Below are positions 1 to 10,800 of a stretch of 64,000 nt of DNA, in pieces; within the stretch, counting starts at the first letter, position 1; each line of letters begins with the position of its first letter. Position numbers and translations under genes: made by a program. This stretch comes from Berghia stephanieae (Eukaryota > Mollusca > Gastropoda > Nudibranchia > Aeolidiidae). The stretch covers positions 3,155,251 through 3,219,250 of the forward strand of contig CM067450.1 of NCBI GenBank assembly GCA_034508935.3, written 5' to 3'. The notes under the pieces were generated by a model. That model was not told the DNA's origin. It saw only the letters and a program-made list of their open reading frames with translations, and did no database searches.

Positions 1-33
<33 letters not shown>

Positions 34-44
34 TGATGGATGGG

Positions 45-118
<74 letters not shown>

Positions 119-151
119 TGTAGAAAAAAGAAGAAGAAGAAGAAGAAGAAA

Positions 152-222
<71 letters not shown>

Positions 223-230
223 AAGTAGAA
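1..230. repeat. TAGA tetranucleotide and GAA/GAT trinucleotide tracts
   Basis: Positions 1-118 are nearly pure TAGA units with a short interruption near 30-45. GAA units follow, then GAT units to about 225. This is a composite microsatellite with no coding signal. Confidence 0.95.
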
Positions 231-665
231 GAAAAAAAGGAGGAAGAGCGGTTGTGTTGAATGATGAGAGAGAGGATGAGAAGGTTGAGGTGAAAGCAGA
301 TGAGTAGGAATGAATGAAGGAAAAGAAGAAGAAGAAGGAACGAAAAAAAACAGTTATTGGGAGGTCGAGCAGACAATGAAATAGAATCACGGTGTTTCCT
401 CACAGGTATCATCCAAGATATTTTCTTTACCCGTTTGAAAGTAGCGTGCGGTGAAGGGTCTAAATAAGCACCCTGTGATAAAATATCCCCCTTGGGACGA
501 GACGGGGAAAGAAAAGAACGGAACAGGAGTTACGTTTGTTGTTGGATAGGTGGGAAAAGCGTGTCTCTGTGGGATTCCGGTGCTTGTGTTTGTATTTTGT
601 GTCAGGATTCTAGAGATGGAAGGAGGGGGAGAGGGGGGGGGGGGATAAAATACACTTGAAAAACT
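231..665. other. unassigned sequence
   Basis: A purine-rich start (GAA/GAG) and a G-run near 634-645 are the only structure. The antisense open frame here is Pro/Ser-rich low complexity with no recognisable domain. I see no gene. Confidence 0.5.
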
Positions 666-975
666 GAAGTATATAGATAGAATGAAGTTGACGTCACTTG
701 GGTCTTTGTTATTGTTTTTTGTCATCCGCGTTTGTGAGTAATTCTTACTAAACTGTATTAACAAGACTGTAAACGTTTAAGGTTACATATAGATAGTTCG
801 AAGATGACGTCACTTAGGTCTTTGTTATTGTTTTTTGACCCCGCGTTTATAAGAAATGCTCACTGAACTGTATTAACCCGACTATAAACGTTCATGGATA
901 CACACAGTTTTGTGTGTTGGTCCGTTATACTTCCGGATGACAATGTTATGAGCTTCTTAGCCAAGCGCATACTAT
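666..975 (+). mobile_element. short interspersed repeat family H, two partial copies in tandem
   Basis: The phrase around 'GACGTCACTTGGGTCTTTG', a GTTTATA/GTAAACGTT block and 'CTTCCGGATG' recurs twice here in direct order. It also appears at 4365-4860, 16951-17150 and 59690-59830, so it is a dispersed repeat of about 200 bp. No protein is encoded. It may be a MITE or a fragment of a larger element. Confidence 0.7.
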
Positions 976-1150
976 CTATAGCCTGACACTGAAATCCAAA
1001 AACACTGGCATTCTGACGTCATTATTTGGTTTTTGCACCGCCTAGTGAGTTGTCGTTAGTAGTGCTCATGGAAACAAGTGATTCTATTGGTTGAACTATT
1101 GAATAATACAACTCACGATTTGTTTTTTTTTTTGTGGCCAAAGACCGGAT
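976..1150 (+). mobile_element. MITE family I, copy lacking clear ends
   Basis: The sequence from 'GCCTGACACTGAAA' through 'GTGAGTTGTCGTTAGTAG' to 'ACAACTCACGATTTG' matches 6488-6690, where matching inverted ends are visible. A decayed copy lies near 60888-61045. Confidence 0.65.
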
Positions 1151-1524
1151 ATATATATAGCTTATTTTCCAAAACCATTCATTTCAAAATAACTGTGTAT
1201 ATAATTAAAAGATAATTTTGATTTCATTCCAAATCCACGTATCCTTTTTTTGGATTTCATTGAATCAAACTACAATCCTGTAATCCAAATAAAATCCAAG
1301 CCAAAATAGAAATAAATAATATAGAACAATCATCTATAAATATTTACTTCACTCTAACACCCCAAAAATAGCAGACGCTTTTGTATTCGATTCTAAAACT
1401 GAAATCGTAGCATCTATTCATATCTAAAATCCAAAACTGCTTCATGTGTATTCCAAAAATATTCCACCTTGATTCTGCCCAAAGCTGGCGTCTTGAACAA
1501 AGATGGCTGTCCCCAAGAGAGATG
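1151..1524. other. AT-rich unassigned stretch
   Basis: Low-complexity AT-rich DNA with a recurrent 'ATCCAAA' motif. I see no open frame, tRNA-like box or inverted end. Confidence 0.5.
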
Positions 1525-1720
1525 GAGTTGAATGAAGAATCTTTCCTATTGTGTGGGGTGACATCAGAATATTGTCTTTAAAACGAACCCAAAAAAACTA
1601 AATCAATTTATGTAGACGTCTATATATGTTTTATTTATTTAAATTGTTTTGTTGTTTTTATGAAAATATTCTGATGAATTCGAGTCACCCCACACAATAG
1701 GAAAGATTTTCATTCAACTC
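1525..1720. mobile_element. fold-back MITE with about 38-bp inverted ends
   Basis: The left end begins GAGTTGAATGAAGAATC and the right end is its near-exact reverse complement, ending at 1720. The core of each arm is TTTCCTATTGTGTGGGGTGA. The middle is AT-rich and non-coding. No clear target duplication was found. Confidence 0.8.
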
Positions 1721-1725
1721 AAGAG

Positions 1726-1746
1726 TCAAGATAAAAGTTACATTTA

Positions 1747-1835
<89 letters not shown>

Positions 1836-1860
1836 CGAAATGTAACTTTTATCTTCCTAG
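1726..1860. repeat. palindrome built on a (TA)n core
   Basis: AAGATAAAAGTTACATT (from about 1729) is mirrored by AATGTAACTTTTATCTT (to about 1855) around roughly 85 bp of alternating TA. It could be a MITE whose centre expanded as a microsatellite. Confidence 0.8.
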
Positions 1861-2239
1861 AATTTACAATGAACTACGTTGTTATTTGTTTGTTTTGTTT
1901 TGTTTTTGTTTTGTTTTGTTTTTTTATTTTACTATAAAACTGTAGTTTTATTGATTAGGAAGAGGAAGTGAAATGGATGACGGGGGGGGGGGGGCGGGGG
2001 GCGTTAGCTCAACTGTTTGAGCACTTGGCTCATTTGTAAACGAATCCCGTGAGTCATTCTTATTTCGGACCATGAAGACGGTTAGTTGGTGGCTGGATCT
2101 AATTTTGTTCTCACGGAAAATACGACATAATAATAGAAAAAAAGTTTTGTCTAACTTTTCTCTGACATCGTGTTCCTCATAAAATGTAATTTATAAACGC
2201 TCTAAAGGAGTTCCGTGTTCATTTAATCATTTTTAAAAA
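1861..2239. other. G/T-rich stretch with a G-run and a tRNA-like fragment
   Basis: TTTTG repeats and a G-run at 1983-2001 precede 'GTTAGCTCAACTGTTTGAGCA' (about 2003-2060), which resembles a degraded tRNA-derived SINE head. There is no gene. Confidence 0.4.
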
Positions 2240-2478
2240 AATAAATAATAAAATAAATAAATAAAATTCCCTTTATTCATCCCACAGGCAAAATTTGTCT
2301 CTAGGGTCTATTCCAAAGGATGACTAGGATGAACCAGGCGTTAGCAGCAGTGCAGCGCCGCAAATCAAGCTAGGGTGAGGTGACTTGCTCAAGACCACAC
2401 AGCGCAGCGGGTATTCGAACTCGGTACCTTTCGGGTACGAAGCAAAGACCGTACCGCTGAGCCACGCTGCCCCTCTGT
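2240..2478 (-). mobile_element. tRNA-derived SINE family D
   Basis: On the minus strand it starts with GGGGCAGCGTGGCTCAGCGG (box A-like), then a box B-like GAGTTCGAATACCC. It ends with a GAATAAAGGGAATTTT tail. Copies with the same order lie at 13598-13805 and 37868-38090. Confidence 0.8.
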
Positions 2479-2689
2479 TCGGATCTAAACCAGGTCCTTT
2501 TGAATGTGAGACGAGAGGTGAGCTCATTTGATCGGTTGTACACCAAACCAACATAACAACAACAACAACAACAAATATCATGTTGTTTTTCATATAATAT
2601 GTTAAACAAATGTCTATTTTGTTGATTTGGGGAGGCGGAGGGAGGGTGCTCAACAGCTGTCGGTGGCTCGTTTTTGTTTCTGGCTTGGT

Positions 2690-2960
2690 TTGGTTTTGAT
2701 TTTTGGTTTGGTTTTGTTTTGTTGTGTTGTTTTGTTTTGTTTTGTTTTGTTTTATTTGTTTGTTTTATTTTTTTTTTGTTATGTTTGTTTTTGTTTGTTT
2801 TTTTTTTTGTTTTGTTTTGTTTGTTTTGTTTTGGGGGTGGTTGATTTTTGTTTTGTTTTGTTTGCTGTTTTTGTTTTTTGTTGGTTTTTTGTTTTGTTTT
2901 TTGGTTTGTTTGTTTTTGTTTTGTTATGTTTTTTTTTTGTTTGTTTGTTTGGGGGGAGGG
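2690..2960. repeat. T/G-rich low-complexity tract (GTTTT)n
   Basis: Irregular GTTTT and GTTTG units. The long open frames here encode Phe/Val/Cys-rich strings and are composition artefacts. Confidence 0.9.
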
Positions 2961-3285
2961 GGGAATTTGAACTAATTTTACCCTTTATGCTTATTTGCGG
3001 CACTGCACTACATCTGATTTCTGGGTTATTTGATCTGTTCTCTGAATAAACCATAAAGGAAAATTCCATAAGATGACACCTACAGTAAAGGAAATATATG
3101 AAATGTACCAGTTCTTTGTCTATCAATCTTTTATTTCGTTTTAAATGGTAGATTTATATTTTTATCTTTCTCATCTCGTTTTTCTTTTCTCAGGTCGATC
3201 AAACTTTTATTTTATTTTTGTCATCAATCGATTCTTCTTTTTATTTCATCTTTTACAAATATTATTATCAAGATTATTATCATTT

Positions 3286-3814
3286 TATAGAGCAGTAAAG
3301 TTAGGTGCCCCAAACGTAAACAATAACAAGTTGCTAGTGATTTCCGTTAGGGACCGGAAAAATTTACGCACAATATAGGTCTCCCAATTTTGTAGTTTGA
3401 GTTGTAGGCAATACACTTTCAGTATTGAAAATATGTTTACATAAAATCTAACAGTTGCAGAAATAATAATATAAGGCTAAATTATTATGAAAATCAGGCT
3501 CCGAATAATTCTCGTTTTGTTCACACCAGCGCAATAATTTGCTCTGGTCTAAAAATAGATAGACTGTAACTTTTGATAAATTTTAGAAAATTTTACCTTT
3601 TGTTCCATAAAATATCCATATCTAGACATTATTTGATGCATGATCGAGTATTTATGAATATGTGTTTCTTTTGCCACCTAACAGCCAAATTTTAAAGGTT
3701 ATTTTTTTCTATTATTTACATTGGAACGTGAGCTGTCAAGACAGGAACATGTGGTTTGCCACGTGCTTCTCGACCTTTGTTTACGTTTGGGGCACCTAAC
3801 TTTACTGCTCTATA
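3286..3814. mobile_element. TIR element with about 36-bp near-perfect inverted ends
   Basis: The left arm TATAGAGCAGTAAAGTTAGG continues through GTGCCCCAAACGTAAACAA. The right arm at about 3777-3814 is its exact reverse complement. The outer TA or TATA may be the target duplication. The roughly 450-bp interior encodes nothing recognisable, so this is a non-autonomous DNA transposon. Confidence 0.85.
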
Positions 3815-3844
3815 TGACGATAAGAAAATATAGGACATTGTTTT

Positions 3845-4016
3845 TTTCTCCTCCTCTTCCTCCTCCTACTCCTCCTCCTCCACACCCTTCTTCTTCTTCT
3901 TCTTCTTCTTCTTCTTCTTCTTCTTCTTCTTCTTCTTCTTCTTCTTCTTCTTCTTCTTCTTCTTCTTCTTCTCCTCCTCCTCCTCCTCCTCCTCCTCCTC
4001 CTCCTCCTTCTCCTTA
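3845..4016. repeat. CTT/CTC trinucleotide tract
   Basis: CTC, then about 25 CTT units, then CTC. The poly-Ser, poly-Arg and poly-Glu open frames here are shadows of the repeat. Confidence 0.95.
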
Positions 4017-4029
4017 ACCTGCTCTTCTC

Positions 4030-4254
4030 TACTCCTCTTTCCAAGCAACGGCGTTTTCAATGACACTTCGCGCTGACATCCGCCTAAACCAACCAATCAG
4101 CAACAGCCCTTGAGGTCACATGACATGCGGCCATGACGGACAAGCGCGTGCAATGTGTCAATTAAAATCAAGGATTGAATTGTTTCCCGTCTGAGAGCTT
4201 CAAATTGACAAGCGTTTGGAGTCTATGTTGAAATAATCTTTTCTTCGTGATGGT
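4030..4254 (+). promoter_or_regulatory. promoter-like stretch with a possible first noncoding exon
   Basis: This is an island of non-repetitive, less AT-rich sequence with a CCAAT box in 'ACCAACCAATCAGCAAC', an E-box-like 'GTCACATGAC' and a consensus donor 'GATG|GTGAGC' at about 4250. A good acceptor precedes the CMTR2 start (TTTTCAG ending 7554), so this could be an upstream exon of that gene. The link is inference from spacing and splice signals only. Confidence 0.3.
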
Positions 4255-4364
4255 GAGCTCCCTTTGTTTCTTTGCTTGTTTGTTTGTTTTTTTCCTACCC
4301 GAATTACTTTTCTTTACTTCCTTTTTAAATTAAAAATAACTTGAGATTTTATATAGCGCAATAG

Positions 4365-4860
4365 ATAGAATGAAGTTGACGTCACTAGTAGTATGTGATA
4401 TGGGTTACTCTGGACCACCCTTTTTTTTTTTTTAATTTCTAACTTCCCCTAGACCAGTAGCCCCCTCGAGGAAAAAAAAAAAAGAGAAAAATGGGGATAT
4501 AACAGAAATGGGTGGTCCAGAGGAGCCCATATCACATACTACTGTCACTGGGGTCTTTATTATTGTTTTTTGCAATCCACGTTTATGTGTAATTCTCACT
4601 GAACTGTATTAACCAGACTTTAAACGTTCAAGGTTACTCAGAGTTTTGTGTGATGGTCCGTTATAGATAGTATGCGCTTGACTAAGAAACTCATAACATT
4701 ACCATCCGGAAGTATAACGGACGAACACACAAAACTGTGTGTATCCATGAACGTTTATAGTCGGGTTAATACAGTTCAGTGAGCACTACTCATAAACGCG
4801 GATGGCAAAGAACAATAACAAAGACCTAAGTGACGTCATCTTCGTTCTATCTATACTTCC
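4365..4860. mobile_element. repeat family H, inverted pair split by a nested MITE
   Basis: A plus-oriented copy (4365-4386 and 4544-4680) is followed by a minus-oriented copy (about 4666-4860). Together they form an inverted pair sharing TAGATAGTATGCGCTTG. The plus copy is interrupted at 4387-4543 by another MITE. Confidence 0.75.
4387..4543. mobile_element. nested 157-bp MITE with about 34-bp TIRs and a GTCACT duplication
   Basis: The ends are AGTAGTATGTGATATGGG and its reverse complement. GTCACT flanks both sides (4381-4386 and 4544-4549). Removing the insert restores the family H phrase GACGTCACTGGGGTC, which shows that it inserted later. Confidence 0.85.
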
Positions 4861-4882
4861 GGATGGAAATGTTGTGAACTTC

Positions 4883-5035
4883 TTAGCTATTACGTGTAAT
4901 GGTAGCACGTCTGACCGGTAATCAGAAGGTCTGAGGTTCGATCCCCAGTCGAAGACTGATTTTTTGGGATGTTTTTTTTTTCCTTGTATTTTTCTTTCTT
5001 GCTTTATCTGGTCGGTACCTTTCATACACACAGCA
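4883..5035 (+). mobile_element. tRNA-derived SINE family E
   Basis: The head has a box A-like TGTAATGGTAGC and a box B-like GGTTCGATCCC. A fixed body (TGATTTTTTGGGATG, then TTTTTCTTTCTTGCTTTATC) follows. A minus copy lies at 19690-19850. The body after the tRNA-like part argues against a functional tRNA gene. Confidence 0.75.
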
Positions 5036-5059
5036 TTTGGGGGTTGTTTTTATTTGTGG

Positions 5060-5296
5060 GGTTATTTTTTTTTTTTTTTGTTTTTTTTTTGTTTTGTTTT
5101 GTTGATTTGTTTTTGTTTTGTTATTTTTGTTTGTATATTTTGTTGGGGATTTTTTTTTGGGGGGGGGGGTGATTTTTTTTTTGTTTTTTTGTTTTTTGTT
5201 TGTTGTTGTTTTTTGGTTTGTTTGTTGTTTGTTGTTTTTGTTTTTTGGCTGTTGTTGTTTATCATCATCATCAGCATCATCATCATCATCATCATT

Positions 5297-5328
<32 letters not shown>

Positions 5329-5375
5329 TATCATCATCATCATCATCATCATTATCATCATCATCATCTTTAATT
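5060..5375. repeat. T/G-rich tract then (ATC)n
   Basis: GTTTT-type low complexity to about 5260, then interrupted ATC units. All open frames in it are repeat shadows. Confidence 0.9.
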
Positions 5376-5697
5376 TAATTTGTCTTATCTATCCATTTAT
5401 TTATCTACTTATTCATTTAATCAACTTATCTATTTTAATTTATTGTTTATTTCAATGTCATAAAAGCCTGAGTTAGTAGAACATTTGAGTTACAAACACT
5501 TGGACATGTTTGAAAACCTCCTATCTGGCAGAGTCAGAATGGCCTTACTTTAGAATGAGATAGAATTGATGGTTCGCTGTGACCTCTTGTTGTTATGTCT
5601 GTCAAGAAACCTCGACTTCAGATACATTGCTTGTTTTTCTTTCATTTTATTTACATTTTTATTTTTATGCTTTTCCTTTTTTTTTTCTTTTTTTTTT

Positions 5698-5729
<32 letters not shown>

Positions 5730-6120
5730 GGTTGCTTTATTTTGTTTTTCTATTTGGTCTCCCTGTTTATTTATTAAATACGTTTAGTTTTGTTTATGCT
5801 TGTTGCAAGGGTGGTGTCAGTTTGTCTTGTTTTGTTTTGGGGTAAGGGGTTAAGGGTTTGTTTTTGTTTTGGTTTTTGTTTTTTTTTTGTTTTTGTTTTT
5901 TTGTTAGTTTGTTTTTTTACCATTCTTTTTCTCTTTTATCCCCTATTATTTGAAGAAGACATAATATATATTCGAATATGATTTTGTCATGGCAAGTAAA
6001 GCTCCGATTGTTTTGAGAAACATTTGACTCACGATTGGCAAGAGATTTTTATGACTAAGTCCGTTTGCCAAGCCTGACAGTCTAAACAACCCATGGCTGT
6101 GAGGAGGAGGGGGGTGAGCT
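5376..6120. other. no gene seen; long T-rich tract 5640-5940
   Basis: AT-rich sequence with poly-T and GTTTT runs. Predicted Phe-rich peptides are compositional. Confidence 0.5.
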
Positions 6121-6123
6121 TGT

Positions 6124-6400
6124 AAATAGCGCAATACTCATTAAAGTGCTCAAAGCGCTTTACTAAGGGTCCATGACCAACAGCAACACGTAACGTGTAG
6201 AACGATTTTTTCCGACAGAGACAACGCTGTTAACGGCCAGGTACTCACTCGTTCTACACCTGATGCTAAGTTCGGTGCGAAAATGTGAGTATAGAGCCTT
6301 CTCCAAGGACTTAACTATGCGCCGATCGTGACTCGAACTCAGGACCTTCCGATCCGAAAGCGAGTGTCGTACCACTAGACCACATAGCCACACAAAGGGC
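6124..6400 (-). mobile_element. tRNA-derived SINE family B
   Basis: The minus strand reads GTGTGGCTATGTGGTCTAG, then a GATCGGAAGGTCCTGAGTTC box B region, a conserved body (GTACCTGGCCGTTAACAG) and a tail with AAAGCGCTTTGAGCAC. The head looks like a tRNA-Pro derivative and the tail resembles L2/CR1-type 3' ends. It is the commonest tRNA SINE in the window. Confidence 0.85.
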
Positions 6401-6471
6401 AATTTGAAAAAATACGGATTGATCAAGTCTATTTCGGTGAAATGCGGGTTTTCTTGGGGGTTTGAGCGAAG

Positions 6472-6699
6472 CCATCGTTAACTTAAAGCCTGACAGTGAA
6501 ACCCAAAAAGACTGGCATTTTGACGTCATTATTTGGTTTCTGCACCGCCTAGTGAGTTGTCGTTAGTAGTGCTCATGGAAACAAGTGGTCCCATTGATTG
6601 AACTATTGAATACAACTCACGATTTGTATTCTTTTATGGCAAAAGACTGGCATTTTGACGTCATTTTTTGGTCAGTGTCAGGTTATGAGTTAACGATGG
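6472..6699. mobile_element. MITE family I with visible TIRs
   Basis: CCATCGTTAACTTAAAGCCT at the left is mirrored by the sequence ending GTTAACGATGG at the right, with about 24-bp ends. The interior matches 976-1150. The interior phrase CTGGCATTTTGACGTCATT occurs near both sides, so the ends are compound. Confidence 0.8.
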
Positions 6700-6907
6700 C
6701 TACGGTCTGAACTACTTGGCCAGTAACTTTGGGATTGGAAAAGGGAGAGAGGGTGGTGTAAGGGAAATAACTGTTTAAAATACTATTCACATCGATGTTA
6801 TTACCTGAGTTATTTCCCGTCTTTTCTTCACCAAGCTCAATAATAATATCATGCTTAATGTTCGTGTCTTAAAAAAACAAATTAACGATACACGCTCGCG
6901 TGCGCAT

Positions 6908-6908
6908 T

Positions 6909-6946
<38 letters not shown>

Positions 6947-7052
6947 ACACACAAACACACACTTGGTGATAGAGCCGTGGAGGTGGTGATGGCGGTGATG
7001 ATAGTGTTTGTGGTTGTGGTAATGGAGGTGTTGGTAGTGGTTGTGGTGAAGG

Positions 7053-7083
<31 letters not shown>

Positions 7084-7115
7084 AATGGTGGTGGTGGTGG
7101 TGGTGGTGGTGATAA
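6908..7115. repeat. (CA)n plus GAT/GGT microsatellites
   Basis: A CA tract at 6909-6963 is followed by GTGGTGAT/GAT/GGT units to about 7113. Confidence 0.95.
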
Positions 7116-7177
7116 ACATTTAATTTATAGCGCATTTCTATTATATTAAAAGGATTCATTATTTTATAATTCATGTT

Positions 7178-7315
7178 CAGCTTTTCCGAAAAATTGTAAT
7201 ATCGCCTAACAGGCGTCATGTCCCGTCCTACATGTTAAATGTTGCTGTTGACCAGGGGTCCTTGTAAAGCGCTTTGAGCACATTTAGTGGATATTGCGCT
7301 ATATAAAGTTCAATT
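7178..7315 (+). mobile_element. SINE family B, 5'-truncated
   Basis: Only the 3' half is present: TTGTAATATCGCCTAACAGG through GCGCTATATAAAG. Confidence 0.8.
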
Positions 7316-7647
7316 TTAATCTTAATTTTAAATTTATTTCTATTCTTCGAAATGTCTTACGTGATTTTTATCTTCCTATCATTCTGTGCGGGTTGAGGAA
7401 GAGGCTTTGTTGTGTATACAAAACAAATCATTTGAGACACTTCGTTTCTGAAATCGAAAGTTGAACTTCGAAGTTTTGACGTCTGCTTAGCCTAGTGCTT
7501 CCGAGAAACAAGTTTGCTTCCCCAAAGAACACAAATTTATAATTATCTTTTCAGCGTATTATTTTGTTTACATTCCATGGTGACGATGATTCACATCATG
7601 CTGTTTGATAGAACTGAGTGAAATTGAAACCGAAACCAAACAGCATT

Positions 7648-7858
7648 ATGACCAAAAGGAAGAGAAACAAGAAGAGGAAACATCAGTATCAGTTCAATTC
7701 TACAGAGATGCTTACGTTGAAAAGACCAAAGTTTTCGAATCTAACAGAAACAGATATGACGGAGCTTGAGACGCTTTTCAGCAAAAAGCTTTCCTACACC
7801 AAGCTACCAACTCTTGCTTCCTCGAGATGGAAGGAACAATTCGTTTCCAATTTGGGAG
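7648..7858 (+). CDS. CMTR2: CMTR2 exon 1
   Basis: Encodes a basic N-terminus ([12 protein letters not shown]) and the [14 protein letters not shown] segment that matches the family's LFAKNFSYGKP-type start. It ends GGAG|GTAAAA in phase 1. The acceptor TTTTCAG ending at 7554 suggests a spliced 5' leader. A short frame from ATG GTG at about 7577 stops before the real start. Confidence 0.75.
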
Positions 7859-10800
7859 GTAAAAAAGGGGAGGCCTTCCAAAAGCTCCTCACTCGTGTTG
7901 ACATTTCTTTCAATTTGTTTCACCGTGGATCTTTTGTCATGCGTTTATTTATGCAATTTGTCATAGTAGCCTTTTAAAAACTCTAGAACAAACCTTGATA
8001 GATTAGTGAGATTTTAAACTTTCCTTACGACCATTGTTTGGTTTTCCGCCGCCATTTTGTTTTGTGAAGTATTAAAAGCAGTCTTTTACTTTTAGTTTTA
8101 GTCTTAGGTTGTTGTTTTTTTCTATTAGGGTTAGCTCGAGGTCCGAGGATTTTTTTCTTTTAGGGTTAGTATTAAGTCTTAGTAAAGGTGCTAGGGTGTT
8201 TGTTTTTCCTAAAGTAGGGTCAGTAGGGGCTATCTAGACAGGTTTTATTTTTTCTTAGGGTTAGTTGAGGGAATATTTGTACGAGGAGCATTCGGAAGGC
8301 CTCCCACTACAAGACTAGATGGCCATCTTGTACTGTGTTTAGTTTACTTTTACTCTTACATGTCTACAGTGCCACGTTTAGGCAAATCAGCTTTCTTAGT
8401 TTTGCTTTGGTGTTTTGTAAGACGACTTTTAAAAAACTTTTTAATACTATAAGTTACAGTATAATTGTAGACTAGAAACAGAGTTTAACACAGGAAATGT
8501 CTAGCTTGGCCTAGGGGCTGGGGATGTCTCACAAATTACGATATACCTTAAATATAACGTCATCATGATATCTGCGAGTCACTTCAGAATAGAGAGGCCA
8601 GGGAGTCTTTTAGTAGAGTTGAGAAAATTCTATCACTGTCATAACTCGGCCACAATAAATTAGTATAATTTATTTAGTAAATTAAGCAAACTTAAGTAGT
8701 AAAACGTTTTGTATATATTTTATTTTGTATTTCTTACAGTGATTTGACGTGAGAGCTCAATGATGCTTATTTTACTTTGTAGAGAACTTAATTTTGGCGT
8801 TCATGTAACTGGAATCAATGCAAGCCATGCCAGAACCAGATCTATGGTGCTGATAAGAGTTGCAAACTTATTTAACTTCGTTCAATTAATTTATGCAATC
8901 GTTTTGGCCAACTTTTGACAACTGATGAAAGCATTGCTGAGAAAAAGAACTAATCCAGATTTAAAGGTTAACTCACTCAACCCTAACACCGACTATATCC
9001 GTAGTTTACCCGGATTACTTGTACCCCAAACCTATTTATTACATTTTTCTGTTATAAATTATAGACGTAGTTTTAGCGCTAATGGTTTTAGTTTTGACAT
9101 GTTAATGGTAGTTGAATAAAAATAAAAATATCTATGTACATGCTCATTTTTAATATATTTTTATTCCTCTTTTGAAAAGTAGCAAAAATCTCTAGGGTTG
9201 AGTGAGTTAAAAAAGAAAGAATTGATTTATCACAATGAATAAATTGAAATTGTCAAATGTCCGAATCTGTCCAGGTCTCGAGACGACAAGCATCTTGTGG
9301 CAAGACGAAAACTTGATGAGATTGAAGACGGACATAAACACGTTGAAAGACCAGCTGAGTGTGATGGATATAGACAAATGGCACACTCATACCACGGAAT
9401 GCAATCTAGCTGTGAAAATCATTCCATATGTCAGGTAAGAATTATTATAATAATTATAGATCATTTGTATAGCGCGCAAATTCCATGAATTCATGCCTAA
9501 GGTGCTCTTCAAGGTAAGATGATAAAATATTACATAAATATGCTTATTATCCACAATTTTACCCCAAATTTCATTTAACAACAGATTTAATATTAATTAT
9601 TCCATCCCTCCCATTGGAAAACCCTGTCATTTCTTAGTAAATATGCAATTGTTGATAAAAATTTTATTCAAAAATTGCAGAATATTTTCACATATTTTAT
9701 TAGTGTGAAATTAGGTGTAAAAGACAGCTGATTAGCAATTATATCTTTTGGCACATGAATACAAAAAAAAAGTTTATATTTTTTGGGTCAAATTGTCATT
9801 CAGGCAGATGGAGAAAGATACAAATTATGGTGAATAGAAGTACTAATACCATACTATTGGTCACAAAATAGCTTATAATATTACTTGGAGAGGTGAAATA
9901 ACCGTATTCTTTCATTTCTTTGTTTTTATTAAACTCGTTTTATTTTTTTCATGCAATAACATAGACTCACAAGCTCTTACTATTATTGGGCACGATAAAA
10001 GTAACTTGTTTAATAAATACAAAGAAATGAAAGATTATAATTATTCATCATTTTGTTGATCCCAACATAACAGCAATTTGAGATAGTGGGTTACAACGCT
10101 TTGTGATACTCCCCCTCCACATGATCGACCTCCATTGTTGGAACAATGTCTACTGTGCAGCTCTGTGGTCCTGTGGTATGACACTCGCTTTCAGATCGGA
10201 AGATCCTGGTTTCAATTCTCGCTCGGCGCATTGTGGAGTCCTTGGAAAAGGCTACTTACTCGCATTCTCTCACTGTATTCATCTGTAAAATGAGTGCCTG
10301 GTCGTTAACAGTGTTGACTGTGTCCGAACAAAATTGTAATATTGCCCAGCAGGCATCGTGTCCCGTCGTAAATGTTAAATGTTGCTGTTTTGAGCATGTT
10401 TAGTGGATATTGCACAATATAAAAGTTCTTTTTTTTTTTTACTTTTAGTAATGAAACGGGAACAAATATGTTTGGGAGGGGGTTGTTTTAGGGGGTTTTA
10501 ACAAATTTTTGGGGGTTTTTTGTTGTACATTTGTTCATTTGTTTTTTGGAGTTTTTTTCATTTATGAAACTTTTTCACTCTTTTTTCTCCTCCAGATCTT
10601 TGGGTGTTGAGTTGTGCACGCAAGCCTGGGTGAAGTTTTATGAAATTGTCAACACTTTCAACATCGTGCCTGAGCAGTCTTTCATCTCCGTCCATCTTTG
10701 TGAGGCACCTGGTGCTTTCATTGCTGCTTTGAACCATCACCTGCAGCGTACAGGTCAAAAGTTTTTCTGTTTTAAGTGAATGAACAATTATTTTCAAACG

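Noticed and set aside
3721-4096. Poly-Ser, poly-Arg and poly-Glu frames
   Set aside because: Shadows of the CTT/CTC microsatellite, with no flanking unique coding sequence.
2627-5845. Phe/Val/Cys-rich 'membrane protein' frames
   Set aside because: They lie entirely in GTTTT and poly-T low complexity; no family or codon signal.
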